From assembly GCF_002002865.1 (NCBI RefSeq), contig NZ_CP019508.1, forward strand, positions 2,832,501-2,896,500: DNA of 64,000 bases, written 5' to 3'. The stretch comes from Brevundimonas sp. LM2 (GTDB lineage Bacteria; Pseudomonadota; Alphaproteobacteria; Caulobacterales; Caulobacteraceae). This document shows, piece by piece, positions 21,479-32,438 of the stretch. The notes beneath the pieces were generated by a model. The model ran no database searches. It was not told where the DNA came from and saw nothing but the letters and a program-made list of their open reading frames with translations. A program made the translations under genes and the position numbers. Each line of letters begins with the position of its first letter. Within the stretch, counting starts at the first letter, position 1.

Positions 21479-22819
21479 ATGCGCAATCTCGTCGCCGCCG
21501 TCGAAGCCGTCGATCCCCTGGTCGTCACGGGCAAGGTCGCCGGCGTGTCCGGCCTGCTGATCGAGGCGCGCGGCGGGCTGTCCCGTCTGGCGGTCGGGGC
21601 ACGGGCCGAGATCGGGCGGCGCGGCACCACCCCCCTGCCCGCCGAAGTGGTCGGGTTTCGCGACTCCAAGGCCCTGCTGATGCCCTTCGGTCCGGTCGAG
21701 GGCGTGGCTCCGGGGGCCGACATCCACATCATCGGCCAGGCGGCGGCGGTCTATCCGACCAAGGCCTGGCTGGGCCGGATCATCGACGCCTTCGGCCAGC
21801 CGATCGACGGCAAGGGCCCCCTGCCCCAGGGACCGGCCCCCTATCCCCTGCGCGCCTCGCCGCCCGCCGCCCATTCGCGCGGCCGGGTGGGCGAGCGGCT
21901 GGACCTGGGCGTCCGGTCCATGGACGTCTTCACCACCACCTGCCGGGGCCAGCGCCTGGGCATCTTCGCCGGGTCGGGCGTCGGCAAGTCGGTGCTGCTG
22001 TCGATGCTGGCCAAGCAGGCGACCTGCGACGTGGTCGTCGTCGGCCTGATCGGCGAACGGGGTCGGGAGGTCCGCGAGTTCATCGAGGAGACCCTGGGCG
22101 AGGAGGGCCTGCGTCGCGCGGTCGTGGTGGTGGCGACCTCCGACGAGCCGGCGCTGAAGCGGCGCCAGTCGGCCTATATGACCCTGGCCATCGCCGAGTA
22201 TTTCCGCGACCAGGATCTGGAGGTCCTGTGCCTGATGGACTCGGTCACCCGCTTCGCCATGGCCCAGCGGGAGATCGGCCTGGCCGCGGGCGAGCCCCCG
22301 ACCACCAAGGGCTATACCCCCACCGTCTTTTCCGAACTGCCCAAGCTGCTGGAGCGCGCCGGACCGGGGCCAATCCGGCCGGACGGGACCACGGCAGGGC
22401 CCATCACGGCCCTGTTCACCGTGCTGGTGGACGGCGGCGATCACGACGAGCCCATCGCCGATGCGGTGCGCGGGATCCTGGACGGCCACATCGTCATGGA
22501 CCGCAAGATCGCCGAGCGCGGCCGCTTCCCGGCCATCGACGTGCTGAAGTCCGTCAGCCGGACCCTGCCGGCCTGCCAGACCCCGCCCGAGCGCGAGCTG
22601 AACCGCCGCGCTCGCCAATGCCTCAGCGCCTATTCCAGCATGGAGGAACTGATCAAGATCGGGGCCTATCGCGCCGGTGCCGACCCCATCACCGACCGCG
22701 CCATCGCCCTCAATCCGGCGCTGGAAGCCTTCCTCGGCCAGGACAAGGACGACGTCACCCGGATGGCCGATTCCTTCAACCGGTTGGAAAGCATTCTGAA
22801 CCAAGGTCTGCTGCAGTGA
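21479..22819 (+). CDS. fliI: Flagellar export ATPase FliI
   Basis: A 446-residue cytoplasmic ATPase of the flagellar type III export apparatus. Walker A is GSGVGKS ([15 protein letters not shown]), and the [13 protein letters not shown] segment and the Walker [21 protein letters not shown] are typical. [19 protein letters not shown] is a FliI hallmark. The length is normal. fliJ follows after 13 bases, so both are co-transcribed. It faces away from the GH3 operon, with about 100 bases of intergenic sequence between them. Confidence 0.97.
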   Translation: MRNLVAAVEAVDPLVVTGKVAGVSGLLIEARGGLSRLAVGARAEIGRRGTTPLPAEVVGFRDSKALLMPFGPVEGVAPGADIHIIGQAAAVYPTKAWLGRIIDAFGQPIDGKGPLPQGPAPYPLRASPPAAHSRGRVGERLDLGVRSMDVFTTTCRGQRLGIFAGSGVGKSVLLSMLAKQATCDVVVVGLIGERGREVREFIEETLGEEGLRRAVVVVATSDEPALKRRQSAYMTLAIAEYFRDQDLEVLCLMDSVTRFAMAQREIGLAAGEPPTTKGYTPTVFSELPKLLERAGPGPIRPDGTTAGPITALFTVLVDGGDHDEPIADAVRGILDGHIVMDRKIAERGRFPAIDVLKSVSRTLPACQTPPERELNRRARQCLSAYSSMEELIKIGAYRAGADPITDRAIALNPALEAFLGQDKDDVTRMADSFNRLESILNQGLLQ

Positions 22820-22832
22820 CCGGAGACTATCG

Positions 22833-23243
22833 ATGACCGCCTGGGCCCATTCCCTGATCCGCATCTCCAACTATGAGGTCGAGACGCTGCAGAAGCGCCT
22901 GTCCGAGATCAGCGCCCGCAAGGCCTCGGCCGAGATGCGCCTGGCCGTGCTGGAGGCCGAGGCCGAGGTCGAACGCGAGCGCGCCCGCATGGACGCCGAG
23001 GCCGGGATGCTGCTGCAGGCCTATCTGGCCGGCTGGAAGGCCCGCAAGGGGGCCGCCGAATCCACCCTGTCCACCCTCGACGCCGAGGAAGAAGGCGCCC
23101 GCGACGCCCTGACCGGGGCCTATTCCGAGTTGAAGAAATTCGAACACGTCGCCGAAACCACCCGCCTGAACGCCCTCATCGCCGCCGGCAAGCGCGAAAC
23201 GGCGGCGTTTGATGAAATGGGTCTGCGGAAGCGTAGCGCCTGA
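22833..23243 (+). CDS. fliJ: Flagellar export chaperone FliJ
   Basis: A 136-residue, highly charged coiled-coil protein with long heptad-rich helices (for example ASAEMRLAVLEAEAEVERER and YSELKKFEHVAETTRL). FliJ is the central stalk-like regulator of FliI and helps export of flagellar substrates. Its position 13 bases after fliI, its length and the C-terminal RLNALIAAGKRETAAFDEMG all agree. A CGGAGACTATCG stretch before the ATG carries the ribosome-binding site. Confidence 0.9.
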   Translation: MTAWAHSLIRISNYEVETLQKRLSEISARKASAEMRLAVLEAEAEVERERARMDAEAGMLLQAYLAGWKARKGAAESTLSTLDAEEEGARDALTGAYSELKKFEHVAETTRLNALIAAGKRETAAFDEMGLRKRSA

Positions 23244-23246
23244 CGG

Positions 23247-23404
23247 CCCTTCTCCCCTTGCGGGAGAAGGTGGCCGAGCAAAGCGAGGTCGGATGAGGGG
23301 TACAAGGACGCGGATGCGATGCGACCAATAGCCCCCAACGGCCAGACCGGGAATCACCCCTCATCCGGCCCTTCGGGCCACCTTCTCCCGCAAGGGGAGA
23401 AGGG
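23247..23404. repeat. Inverted pair of a dispersed palindromic repeat
   Basis: Two arms of about 50 bases, at 23248-23301 and 23356-23404, are near-perfect reverse complements. Each arm holds its own hairpin (CTTCTCCC...GGGAGAAG) and the GGATGAGGGGT tail. This sort of GGGAGAAGG/CTCATCC element is often dispersed in intergenic sequence of alphaproteobacteria. It can also act as a terminator for fliJ. The second arm runs into the reading frame of the GH10 gene. Confidence 0.8.
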
Positions 23405-24455
23405 ACCGTCGCGTCGCCTCGTCCTCGCCGCGCCCTTCGCCCTCGCCGCCTGTGCCCGCACCGAGGCCGCGCCGGCGGTCCCGGCGACCCCGCTGAAGTC
23501 CCTCGTGCCCTTTCCCATCGGCACGGCCGCCATGGCGGGCCAGTTCGACGACCCCGCCTGGGTCCATCTGGCCCTGACCCACGTCTCCCAGCTCACGCCG
23601 GAGTGGGAGATGAAGATGGAATATATCCTGGCCGGGCCGGACGACTACCGCTGGGACGCCCCGGACCGGATCGCCGCCTTCTGCGTGACCCACGGCCTGC
23701 GCCTGCATGGGCATGCCCTGATCTGGTACGCGCAAGGGGCCGAGGTGTTCGAGGGCCTGGACCGCGCCCGCTTCATCGAAGCCTTCGACGGCTATATCGC
23801 CACCGTGGCCGGCCGCTACCGGGGCCGGGCGGTCGGTTGGGACGTGGTCAACGAGGCCGTGGCCGAGGACGGGAACGGCCTTCGCGACTGCCACTGGAGC
23901 CGCGCCCTGGGCCAGGACGGCTATATCGCCCGCGCCTTCGAACAGGCGAAGGCCGCCGACCCCGACGCGGTGCTGTTCCTGAACGACTACAATCTGGAGA
24001 ACAATCCGACCAAGGGCGCGACCTTCCTCAGGCTGGTCGAGCGGCTGCTGAAGGCCGGCGTGCCGATCGGCGGCCTCGGTACCCAGTCGCACCTCGACAT
24101 CGAGATCCCCGCCGGCCAGACACGCGCCTTCTTCCGCGACGCCGCCGCCTTCGGCCTGCCGATCCATGTCTCCGAGCTGGACGCCTCTCTGCGTTCCGAG
24201 GGCCGGATCGACACCCGCTCGCCGCGCCAGCGCATCGACCAGCAGACCGCCCGCGTCGCCGAACTGACCGAGGCCTTCGTCGCCCTGCCCCCGGCCCAGC
24301 GCTACGCCTTCACCGTCTGGGGCATGCGCGACACCGACAGCTGGCTGCGCCGCGACGCCCGCGACGACGGCAAGGACAGCCCGCTGCTGTTCGACGCCGC
24401 GGGACAGCCGACGCCGATGTTCGACGCGGTAGCCGGTGTCATACGCGCCCGATAG
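23319..24455 (+). CDS. GH10 family endo-1,4-beta-xylanase
   Basis: A 378-residue glycoside hydrolase of family 10. The acid/base Glu is in WDVVNEAVAEDG and the nucleophile Glu in HVSELDAS. LTPEWEMKME, HGHALIWYAQ and FTVWGMRDTDSWL are also typical. A Tat-type lipoprotein signal is present (PSRRLVLAAPFALAAC). The only ATG in frame lies at 23319, inside the inverted repeat, so the first 30 or so residues are encoded by the repeat arm. A shorter ancestral start just before SRRLVL seems to have been lost or displaced. It should act on xylan-type glycans outside the cytoplasm. Confidence 0.85.
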   Translation: MRPIAPNGQTGNHPSSGPSGHLLPQGEKGPSRRLVLAAPFALAACARTEAAPAVPATPLKSLVPFPIGTAAMAGQFDDPAWVHLALTHVSQLTPEWEMKMEYILAGPDDYRWDAPDRIAAFCVTHGLRLHGHALIWYAQGAEVFEGLDRARFIEAFDGYIATVAGRYRGRAVGWDVVNEAVAEDGNGLRDCHWSRALGQDGYIARAFEQAKAADPDAVLFLNDYNLENNPTKGATFLRLVERLLKAGVPIGGLGTQSHLDIEIPAGQTRAFFRDAAAFGLPIHVSELDASLRSEGRIDTRSPRQRIDQQTARVAELTEAFVALPPAQRYAFTVWGMRDTDSWLRRDARDDGKDSPLLFDAAGQPTPMFDAVAGVIRAR

Positions 24456-24485
24456 GGGACGGCTGTAAACCGGAGCCGCTGCGCC

Positions 24486-25532
24486 ATGTCGTTTCTGTCC
24501 AAGGCCCTGCTGGCCGCCCTTAGCCTGCTGTTCGCCGCTCCGGCCTCGGCCCAGGATGATCTGAGGATCAACCAGATCCAGATCCTGGGCAGCCACAACT
24601 CCTATCGCCCCTACCCCGACGCGGCGATGCTGGCGGCGGTCCGGGCGGTCGCCCCGACCGAAGTGGCCGGTCTGGAGTACGGCCATCCGCCGCTGGATCA
24701 GCAGCTGGCGCTGGGCGTCCGCCAGTTCGAGTTCGACCCCGTCTCCGACAGCGCCGGCGGCCTGTTCGCCGCCCCCTACGCCGACGATCCCGAGGCTCTG
24801 CGGATCATGCGCGCGCCCGGGGCCAAGGTGCTGCACATTCCGCCGTTCGACTATCGCACCGACTGCCTGACGCTGGCCCTGTGCCTGCAGGGCGTGGCCG
24901 ACTGGTCGGACGCGCATCCTGGCCATCCCCTGCTTGTCATCCTGGTCAACAATCGCGATGCGCCCGAGCCCTATACGGCCGAAGGTCTGGACGCGGTCGA
25001 CGTCACCATTCGCGGCGTCTTCGGCCCGGACCGGCTGATCACGCCGGACCGCGTTCGCGGCGACCACGCCAGTCTGCGCGACGCCGTCCTGGCCCGCGCC
25101 TGGCCGACCGTGGAGGCCGCGCGTGGCAAGGTGCTGGTGGTGCATGACACCGGATCGCGCCTGAACGCCCTGTACGCCGAGGGCCATCCGGGTCTGCGCG
25201 GTCGGGCGATGTTCGGCTTCTATCCGGAGGACGCGGACGAGGCGGCGATCTTCAACATCCAGGACCCGGTTGCCGAGGGCGCCACGATCCGACGACTGGT
25301 GGCCCAGGGCTTCCTGGTCCGCAGCCGCGCCGACTCCGGCACGGTCGAGGCCCGCGCGGGCGACCTCGGCCGGCTGGAGGCTGCGGTCCAGGCCGGGGCC
25401 CAGATCATCAGCACCGACTACTATCCCGGCGCGCCCGATCCCCTGGGCCTCGGCTTCGTCGTCCGATTGGCCGACGGTTTCTCCCAGCCCAATCCCCGGG
25501 CCGCGGCGGCCGGCGGGGGCGACCACCCCTGA
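24486..25532 (+). CDS. Calcium-dependent phosphoinositide-specific phospholipase C-like protein
   Basis: A 348-residue exported protein with a signal peptide ending in APASAQ. It has the Ca2+-dependent PI-PLC family pattern (QIQILGSHNSYRPYP with the catalytic His, then LALGVRQFEFDPVSD, and a second His-bearing region). FLVRSRADSGTVEARAGDLG and the C-terminal IISTDYYPGAPDP are also consistent. It follows the xylanase with 30 bases between them and may share its transcript. The substrate could be a phosphoinositide or a different phosphodiester; activity is inferred from the family. Confidence 0.8.
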   Translation: MSFLSKALLAALSLLFAAPASAQDDLRINQIQILGSHNSYRPYPDAAMLAAVRAVAPTEVAGLEYGHPPLDQQLALGVRQFEFDPVSDSAGGLFAAPYADDPEALRIMRAPGAKVLHIPPFDYRTDCLTLALCLQGVADWSDAHPGHPLLVILVNNRDAPEPYTAEGLDAVDVTIRGVFGPDRLITPDRVRGDHASLRDAVLARAWPTVEAARGKVLVVHDTGSRLNALYAEGHPGLRGRAMFGFYPEDADEAAIFNIQDPVAEGATIRRLVAQGFLVRSRADSGTVEARAGDLGRLEAAVQAGAQIISTDYYPGAPDPLGLGFVVRLADGFSQPNPRAAAAGGGDHP

Positions 25533-25536
25533 ACCC

Positions 25537-26100
25537 CTAGATCACCGCGGACACCAGGCCCAGTTCGACCGCCTCGTTCGCCTCGATATACCAGTTGGCC
25601 GGCGCCCGGCTTTCCAGATCGTCCAGCGTCACCGACGAGCCGATGATCAGGTTCCGGAACCCCTCGCGCTGGATCAGGATCGAATGCTCGAGCTCGTGCA
25701 GCATGGCCTTCACCGTGGCCAGGCAGCTGGTGAGCGGCCCGTTGATGGCCAGCGTCTTGTCCATCTTGCGCTCGTGGATCATCAGCCGCGTGCCCCGCGT
25801 CAGAAACCGGTTTCCCGGGGCGAAGAAGCCCATCAGGGTCGCGCCCGCAGAATAGACCACGGCCTTGCCCAGGAAGGCGAACCGCCGGTCGGGGCTGATC
25901 TCGGACTGGAAGCGGATATCCTCCCCCATCATGCGCGCGACCTCGGGATCGCCGCCCAGGGTGGACAGCTCCAGAACGACCAGCCCCGTCTGCGGGGCCG
26001 CGTCCAGCTGGGCGCGGAAATTCCAGTACATGGCGTAGTCGACGTCCCCGCCGAGCAGGATGGCGGGGCGCGCGAAATCAAGGGCGTTCAGGTCGGTCAT
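25537..26100 (-). CDS. ClpP-like serine protease family protein
   Basis: A 187-residue protein with the ClpP/crotonase fold. The nucleophile Ser is in GKAVVYSAGATLMGFF, the general-base His in RLMIHERKM, and a GGDPEVARMM segment replaces the usual GG-strand region. In ClpP the third catalytic residue is an Asp in the SAEEAVEYGLID segment; here the comparable stretch is EANEAVELGLVS with no clear Asp. It is not next to clpX or clpA, so it is an orphan paralogue. Whether it is proteolytic is not known. The gene converges on the PI-PLC with 4 bases between the stops. Confidence 0.72.
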   Translation of the reverse strand: MTDLNALDFARPAILLGGDVDYAMYWNFRAQLDAAPQTGLVVLELSTLGGDPEVARMMGEDIRFQSEISPDRRFAFLGKAVVYSAGATLMGFFAPGNRFLTRGTRLMIHERKMDKTLAINGPLTSCLATVKAMLHELEHSILIQREGFRNLIIGSSVTLDDLESRAPANWYIEANEAVELGLVSAVI

Positions 26101-26232
26101 GGTCCGGTGTCGCTATGAGGAGGCGAAGACAGCGCCGACCGGCCTGTCCGGTTCCCTCTGCGACATCGACGCCCGGCCTTTTTCCATGGCCACGCTTGAT
26201 GGTTGCACATCGCCGTCGCATCACCCGGCGCA

Positions 26233-26457
26233 ATGATCGACAAGGACCACAAGAACGCCATCCTGGCCGCCGAGCGCGAGTTCGAACGACGCGAGAATCT
26301 GGCCCGCGCCCTGGCCGTTTCGGGCATCACCCTGATCGGCAGGATCACCAGCCCGGCCGACCCGGGCCCGCCGGCCGCCTCGCCCGCGCCGTCGGCGGCC
26401 CCCTCGCGCTCAGCCGGGCCGAAGGCCCTCTTGCACGACATCGGGTCCGAGGACTGA
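26233..26457 (+). CDS. Small hypothetical protein
   Basis: A 74-residue ORF beginning at ATG 26233 (MIDKDHKNAILAAEREFERR) with a charged helix, then an IGRI strand and a Pro/Ala/Ser-rich tail. The open frame extends further upstream but lacks support there. It overlaps the 3' end of the gene on the opposite strand by 48 bases. No family is recognised. It is kept because the amphipathic N-terminal helix and its divergent arrangement with the ClpP-like gene look natural. Confidence 0.45.
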   Translation: MIDKDHKNAILAAEREFERRENLARALAVSGITLIGRITSPADPGPPAASPAPSAAPSRSAGPKALLHDIGSED

Positions 26458-26697
26458 GCCGGCCGTATTCGCGAGCGCCAGCGGGCCTTGCCCCGGCGGC
26501 GAAACGCGACGGCTGTCCCGCTTGAACGACCCGAGCAGGGCGGCGTCCCGGTAGACCTCGACGTGGGAATAGTCGCGCGTCATGAGCAGCGTCACCTGGG
26601 CGATGTCCCTGGCATCGTCGTCGCCATCCAGCTCGATCGACTCCGTCAACGGAGACCGGGAGGGACCGTCATGAAGGCGCAGCTTGTAACGCGGCAT
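26410..26697 (-). CDS. Small hypothetical protein (DUF6894-like)
   Basis: A 95-residue ORF taken from ATG 26697 (MPRYKLRLHDG), which matches the start of the alphaproteobacterial DUF6894-type small proteins with their MPRYxxxxHDG opening. IELDGDDDARDIAQVTLLMT and VEVYRDAALLGSF follow. Function is unknown. It overlaps the convergent small ORF at 26233-26457. The last 30 residues are of weak composition, so the true stop region may be non-functional tail. Confidence 0.5.
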   Translation of the reverse strand: MPRYKLRLHDGPSRSPLTESIELDGDDDARDIAQVTLLMTRDYSHVEVYRDAALLGSFKRDSRRVSPPGQGPLALANTAGSVLGPDVVQEGLRPG

Positions 26698-26782
26698 CGG
26701 AAGGCTCCAGCACGGCCTTCGATCAATATTGAGAATTCGCCGGTCGATTTCCATCGAAAATCGAAGGGCGCGGCATTTATCC

Positions 26783-27499
26783 TCAGGTTTCGCCCGCCGG
26801 CGATGCGCGCCTCCGGTCGGCGACGCCCTTGGCCGCGGCGTAACATTCGCAGGCGGCGCGCTCCAGAATGACGCGGTCGGTGATCACGACCTTGCCCCGG
26901 GAATAGGTGATGGCCCCCGCGGACGCCAGGGACTGCGCCGCCTCGTTCACCGTGGTCCGTTGGGCCCCCAGCATGTTGGCGAGGAACTCCTGCCTCATGA
27001 ACAGGGTGTCACCGCCCGCTCGGTCGTGCGCGCGCAGCAACCATTTGGCGAACCTCTGCTCGGTCCGGTGCAGCGCGTTGCAGGGCGCGGACTGCTCCAG
27101 TTCGACCTGAAGCGACGCGTCGTAGAGGGCGAGGACATTGCGCAGGCCAGGGTGGTCGGACGAAAGTTCCCGCAGGCGTCGCGCCTCGATCCGCAGCGCG
27201 TTGCCCGCCAGCTGACCCACATACCGGACGGAGGTGCGATAGGGGGTGAGCCAGGCCGTGACCCCCGTGAAGCCCTCGAAGCCGACCATATAGGCCTCGA
27301 CGGTCTCGCCGGTGGTCATGATCGACACAGCGGAGATGATGCCGTGGTTCACGAAACAGATGTGGCGGACGTCTTCGTCAGGTTCGCCGAACACCTGTCC
27401 GAGCTTGAAGTTGAAGTCCGACAGATGCGGCGCGATGGCGTCACGGTCGGTCTTGCTGAGCTGTTCGAGAAGCGCGTTACGTCGGTGAAGCTTAGCCAT
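26783..27499 (-). CDS. Crp/Fnr family transcriptional regulator
   Basis: A 238-residue regulator with an N-terminal cyclic-nucleotide-binding-like domain (about 1-130; FKLGQVFGEPDEDVRHICFV) and a C-terminal winged helix (RQEFLANMLGAQRTTVNEAA, then LASAGAITYSRGKVVITD). No cluster of N-terminal Cys for an Fe-S centre is seen, so it is not an oxygen-sensing FNR. The inducer is unknown. It is transcribed away from the DUF6894-like gene and in the same direction as ctrA, with 194 bases between them. Confidence 0.88.
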   Translation of the reverse strand: MAKLHRRNALLEQLSKTDRDAIAPHLSDFNFKLGQVFGEPDEDVRHICFVNHGIISAVSIMTTGETVEAYMVGFEGFTGVTAWLTPYRTSVRYVGQLAGNALRIEARRLRELSSDHPGLRNVLALYDASLQVELEQSAPCNALHRTEQRFAKWLLRAHDRAGGDTLFMRQEFLANMLGAQRTTVNEAAQSLASAGAITYSRGKVVITDRVILERAACECYAAAKGVADRRRASPAGET

Positions 27500-27641
27500 A
27501 AAGGCCCCTAACGGATCGCTCTGCGCGGCGTCAGTCAGAAAGTGACATAGTTCAACTTGGAGACGGCTTGCGGCCTCGCGACGTCGGGGTCAGGGCCGGG
27601 ATCCGCTCGAGGGTGCGACCCACGGTCCTTGAGAACGCCAA

Positions 27642-27667
27642 ACGCCCGCCGGTCTCCCGGCGGGCGT
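27642..27667 (-). terminator. Terminator-like hairpin downstream of ctrA
   Basis: An 11-bp perfect stem ACGCCCGCCGG / CCGGCGGGCGT with a TCTC loop follows the ctrA stop. On the minus strand it is followed by TTGGCGTT, a weak U-rich tail. Confidence 0.6.
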
Positions 27668-27693
27668 GGATTCGGTTGGCCGGAGCCAGGTCG

Positions 27694-28401
<708 letters not shown>

Positions 28402-28470
28402 TCGGTGCCCCTCCAGGCAAAGCTTGATCATATGACCCGGCTGATGGTTCCGGGTAACCTTGTTCGAGAG

Positions 28471-28616
28471 TTAACCGGCGAAAAACTTAAGAATGGTTAA
28501 CGTGTCCCCTATTGAGACGAATCTAGGCTGATTTGCGAATCGAGGTCGAGACTCCGCGAGTCAACGATTCGAATTATTTTAAGATTTCGTTCGGGCCTGC
28601 ACGACACGACCGATTC
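28471..28616. promoter_or_regulatory. ctrA promoter region with GANTC cluster and TTAA motifs
   Basis: This lies in the 291-base space between ctrA and the divergent gene at 28693. Six GANTC sites (28519, 28537, 28550, 28558, 28566, 28612) occur in 98 bases; GANTC is the CcrM methylation site, and the ctrA P1 promoter of Caulobacter is methylation-controlled. Three TTAA half-sites at 28471, 28487 and 28497 lie closer to ctrA. The nearest pair is TTAA-N6-TTAA, close to the TTAA-N7-TTAA CtrA box. Autoregulation is inferred from the Caulobacter precedent. Confidence 0.65.
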
Positions 28617-28692
28617 TGACGGGTCACAAGACTATATTCCTAGCCTTGCGAGAGGGGTCAGCCGACGTCCTCGTTTCAAGGAGGGGACGATC

Positions 28693-29063
28693 ATGATGAG
28701 GAGCGCATACCGCGTCGCCGTGTCGGAAGAGGATCGCGGCAGGGCGGATCTGGTGGTTCAGATCGTCTCGCTGCGGTTCGGCCTGCCGGTGACGGCGATC
28801 CGGGCGGACGGGCGGCTGTCGCGCGCGGCGCTGCGGGCCCGGCGGGTGGCCATGTATCTGGCCTATGTCTCGTTCGAATGGCCCCAAGAACGGGTCGCCC
28901 ATGCCTTTGCGGTCAATCGCCAGACCGCCGCCAACGCCTGCGTCCGGATCGAGGACGCGCGCGACAACGCCGAGCTGAACGCCCTGCTGAACGAGCTGGA
29001 GGGGGCCATCCACGCCATCGTCGGCCAACCTGGAGACGGCGCGCCTGGCGTGCCGGCGGCGGC

Positions 29064-29067
<4 letters not shown>
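28693..29067 (+). CDS. DnaA domain IV-like helix-turn-helix protein
   Basis: A 124-residue protein resembling the DNA-binding domain IV of DnaA without the ATPase. Residues about 45-95 read [20 protein letters not shown] then [20 protein letters not shown], comparable to the DnaA helix-turn-helix RQIAMYL...HTTVxHACRKIE. It starts at ATG 28693 behind an AAGGAGGGG site. It is divergent from ctrA and its stop overlaps the next start as GTGA. This small DnaA-like type occurs in alphaproteobacteria, but its job is not established. Binding to DnaA-box-like DNA is an inference. Confidence 0.75.
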
Positions 29068-30493
<1,426 letters not shown>

Positions 30494-30680
30494 GGGGCGC
30501 AGATAGTCCGGCCGACCCGTCAGGACAACGGGACCGATCGTCCTTGGCCGGTGCCCCCTCTCGGCCTCGGGTTCGCCTTGCACGGGTGCGGGCTTTGGCC
30601 GACTCACCCGGACCTCTAGGATAAAGGGTCGGGCCCTCCCCTCCTGCCCGCGTTTTGCCCAAGGCCGTCCGGATTTCCGC

Positions 30681-32396
30681 TTGACCGCATCCCCCCCGTC
30701 AACCCCAGACGCCCCGCCTGCTCCGGTTCGGCCGGGCGTGGGCGAAGGCGTGCCCGCCCTGGCGGCCTGGCACGGGGCCTGGGCGGCCGCCGCGACGGTC
30801 ATGACCCTGGGCGGGCTCTGGCCGGGAGCCCTGGACGGGCCGGCGGCCTTCGGCTGCCTGGCCATGATGGTCCCCGGCCTGGCGGGCCTGGCCCTGATGG
30901 CGCGCGACGGAACGGGCGAGCGGGCCCTGGTCCTGGTCGTCTGGACCGTGTCCGCCGTGGCCGCCGCCGTGCTGTCGGGAGGACTGGGCGGGCCTCTGGT
31001 CGGATTCATCACCATGCCGTTCGTGGCCGCCCTCGCCCTGGGCGGACCGCGACACGGCGTTCGCCTGGCCCAGGGGGGGGCCCTGGGATGCGCGGTCGCC
31101 GCTGTCGGGGGTCAGATGTCGGCCGCCTTCATCGGTGCCCCGGGCCTCGACATCGGCATGGCGACGGCGTCCAGCCTGCTGGCGTCGCTCGCGGCGGTCC
31201 TGGCGGTGCGCCTGTCCTGGCGTTTGCGCGAATCCCGTCTGACGGCGGCGGAAGAGGCCACGCGGCGGGTCGAGGGCCTGCTGTCCGGTCAGCCCGGCCT
31301 GACCCTGGTGCTGGAGCCGACGGGTCGGGTGATCGGGGCCTATGGCTCCGCCCCCCCGGCCCTGCTGGTCGATCCCCTGTTCGATCAGGGGCTGATCGCC
31401 TCCGTCCACGCGCCCGACCGCCCGGCGATCCTGGCCGCCATCGACGCGGCCCTGCGCGGCCAGGCCGCCGAGGTCGCCTTCGCCCCGCGTCAGGCCCTGG
31501 ACCGGCGCGTCATCCTGATCCTGCGGCGCTTTGACGACGGCCACACCGCGTCCTCTGGCCCGCCCCGCCTGATCGCCCAGGCCTTCGACGGCACCCGCCA
31601 GTTCGCCATCGAGGTCGGTCTGGAGGCCGCCCGGGCCGAGGCCGAGGCCCGCGACGCCGGCAAGACCCGCTTCCTGGCCAATATGAGCCACGAGCTGCGC
31701 ACGCCGCTGAACGCCGTGCTGGGCTTCTCCGACGTCATGCGCCAGCGCCTGTTCGGTCCCCTGTCGCCCAAATACGGAGAGTACGCCGACAATATCCACG
31801 AGGCCGGCTCGCACCTGCTGGACCTGATCGGCGACGTGCTGGACGTGTCCAAGATCGAGGCCGAACGCTATGAGCTGAATCGCGAACCCTTCGACGCCCG
31901 CGAGGTCGTGTCGGCGGCCGTGGCCCTGGTCAGGGTCGCCGCCACGGACAAGGAGGTCAGCCTGGCCAGCCTGCTGCCGGACGAGGTCCTAGAGGTCGAG
32001 GCCGACCGCCGGGCGCTCAAGCAGATCACGCTCAACCTGCTGTCCAACGCCATCAAATTCACCCCGGCGGGCGGCTCCGTGACCCTGACGCTGGAGACCA
32101 TCGGGCCCTATCTGGAGCTGATCGTCTCGGACACCGGCGTCGGTATCGCCGCCCGCGACCTGCAGCGCCTGGGTCGCCCCTTCGAACAGGCCGGGGCGGC
32201 GGACCAGAAGGCCAAGGGCACCGGTCTGGGCCTGTCGCTGGTCCGCGCCCTGGCCGAGCTGCACGGCGGCCGCATGAGCATCGACTCCACCCTGGGCGAG
32301 GGCACCGCCGTCACCGTCCGCCTGCCCGTCGTCACGGTCGCCCGACCCGTGCCGGTCGAAGGGGCGGAAATCATCCCGCTGAACGCGGGGGGGTAG
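30681..32396 (+). CDS. Membrane sensor histidine kinase, DivJ-like
   Basis: A 571-residue kinase. The N-terminal 190 residues hold about six hydrophobic segments (WHGAWAAAATVMTLGGLWPG to ATASSLLASLAAVLAVRL). A weak PAS-like region follows. The HisKA domain has the phospho-acceptor His in FLANMSHELRTPLNAVLGFS, then YADNIHEAGSHLLDLIGDVL, and the HATPase has SDTGVGIAARD and GTGLGLSLVRALAELHGG. Size, membrane layout and the FGPLSPKYGEYA segment resemble DivJ, which phosphorylates DivK and PleD in Caulobacter; PleC is a closely related alternative. Start is TTG 30681; GTG 30738 is possible. Confidence 0.8.
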   Translation: MTASPPSTPDAPPAPVRPGVGEGVPALAAWHGAWAAAATVMTLGGLWPGALDGPAAFGCLAMMVPGLAGLALMARDGTGERALVLVVWTVSAVAAAVLSGGLGGPLVGFITMPFVAALALGGPRHGVRLAQGGALGCAVAAVGGQMSAAFIGAPGLDIGMATASSLLASLAAVLAVRLSWRLRESRLTAAEEATRRVEGLLSGQPGLTLVLEPTGRVIGAYGSAPPALLVDPLFDQGLIASVHAPDRPAILAAIDAALRGQAAEVAFAPRQALDRRVILILRRFDDGHTASSGPPRLIAQAFDGTRQFAIEVGLEAARAEAEARDAGKTRFLANMSHELRTPLNAVLGFSDVMRQRLFGPLSPKYGEYADNIHEAGSHLLDLIGDVLDVSKIEAERYELNREPFDAREVVSAAVALVRVAATDKEVSLASLLPDEVLEVEADRRALKQITLNLLSNAIKFTPAGGSVTLTLETIGPYLELIVSDTGVGIAARDLQRLGRPFEQAGAADQKAKGTGLGLSLVRALAELHGGRMSIDSTLGEGTAVTVRLPVVTVARPVPVEGAEIIPLNAGG

Positions 32397-32402
32397 ACGA
32401 GC

Positions 32403-32430
32403 CTCTCCCTCCCCTTCGGGGGAAGGAGAG
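32403..32430. terminator. Hairpin between convergent genes
   Basis: CTCTCC then TCCCC pairs with GGGGA then GGAGAG around a TTCG loop, with a small internal mismatch. It lies just after the kinase stop and just before the stop of the convergent gene at 32439. Confidence 0.6.
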
Positions 32431-32438
32431 TCCGGTCT

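Noticed and set aside
23361..25526. Long minus-strand frame across the GH10 and PI-PLC genes
   Set aside because: Antisense to two genes with clear catalytic motifs; no family resemblance.
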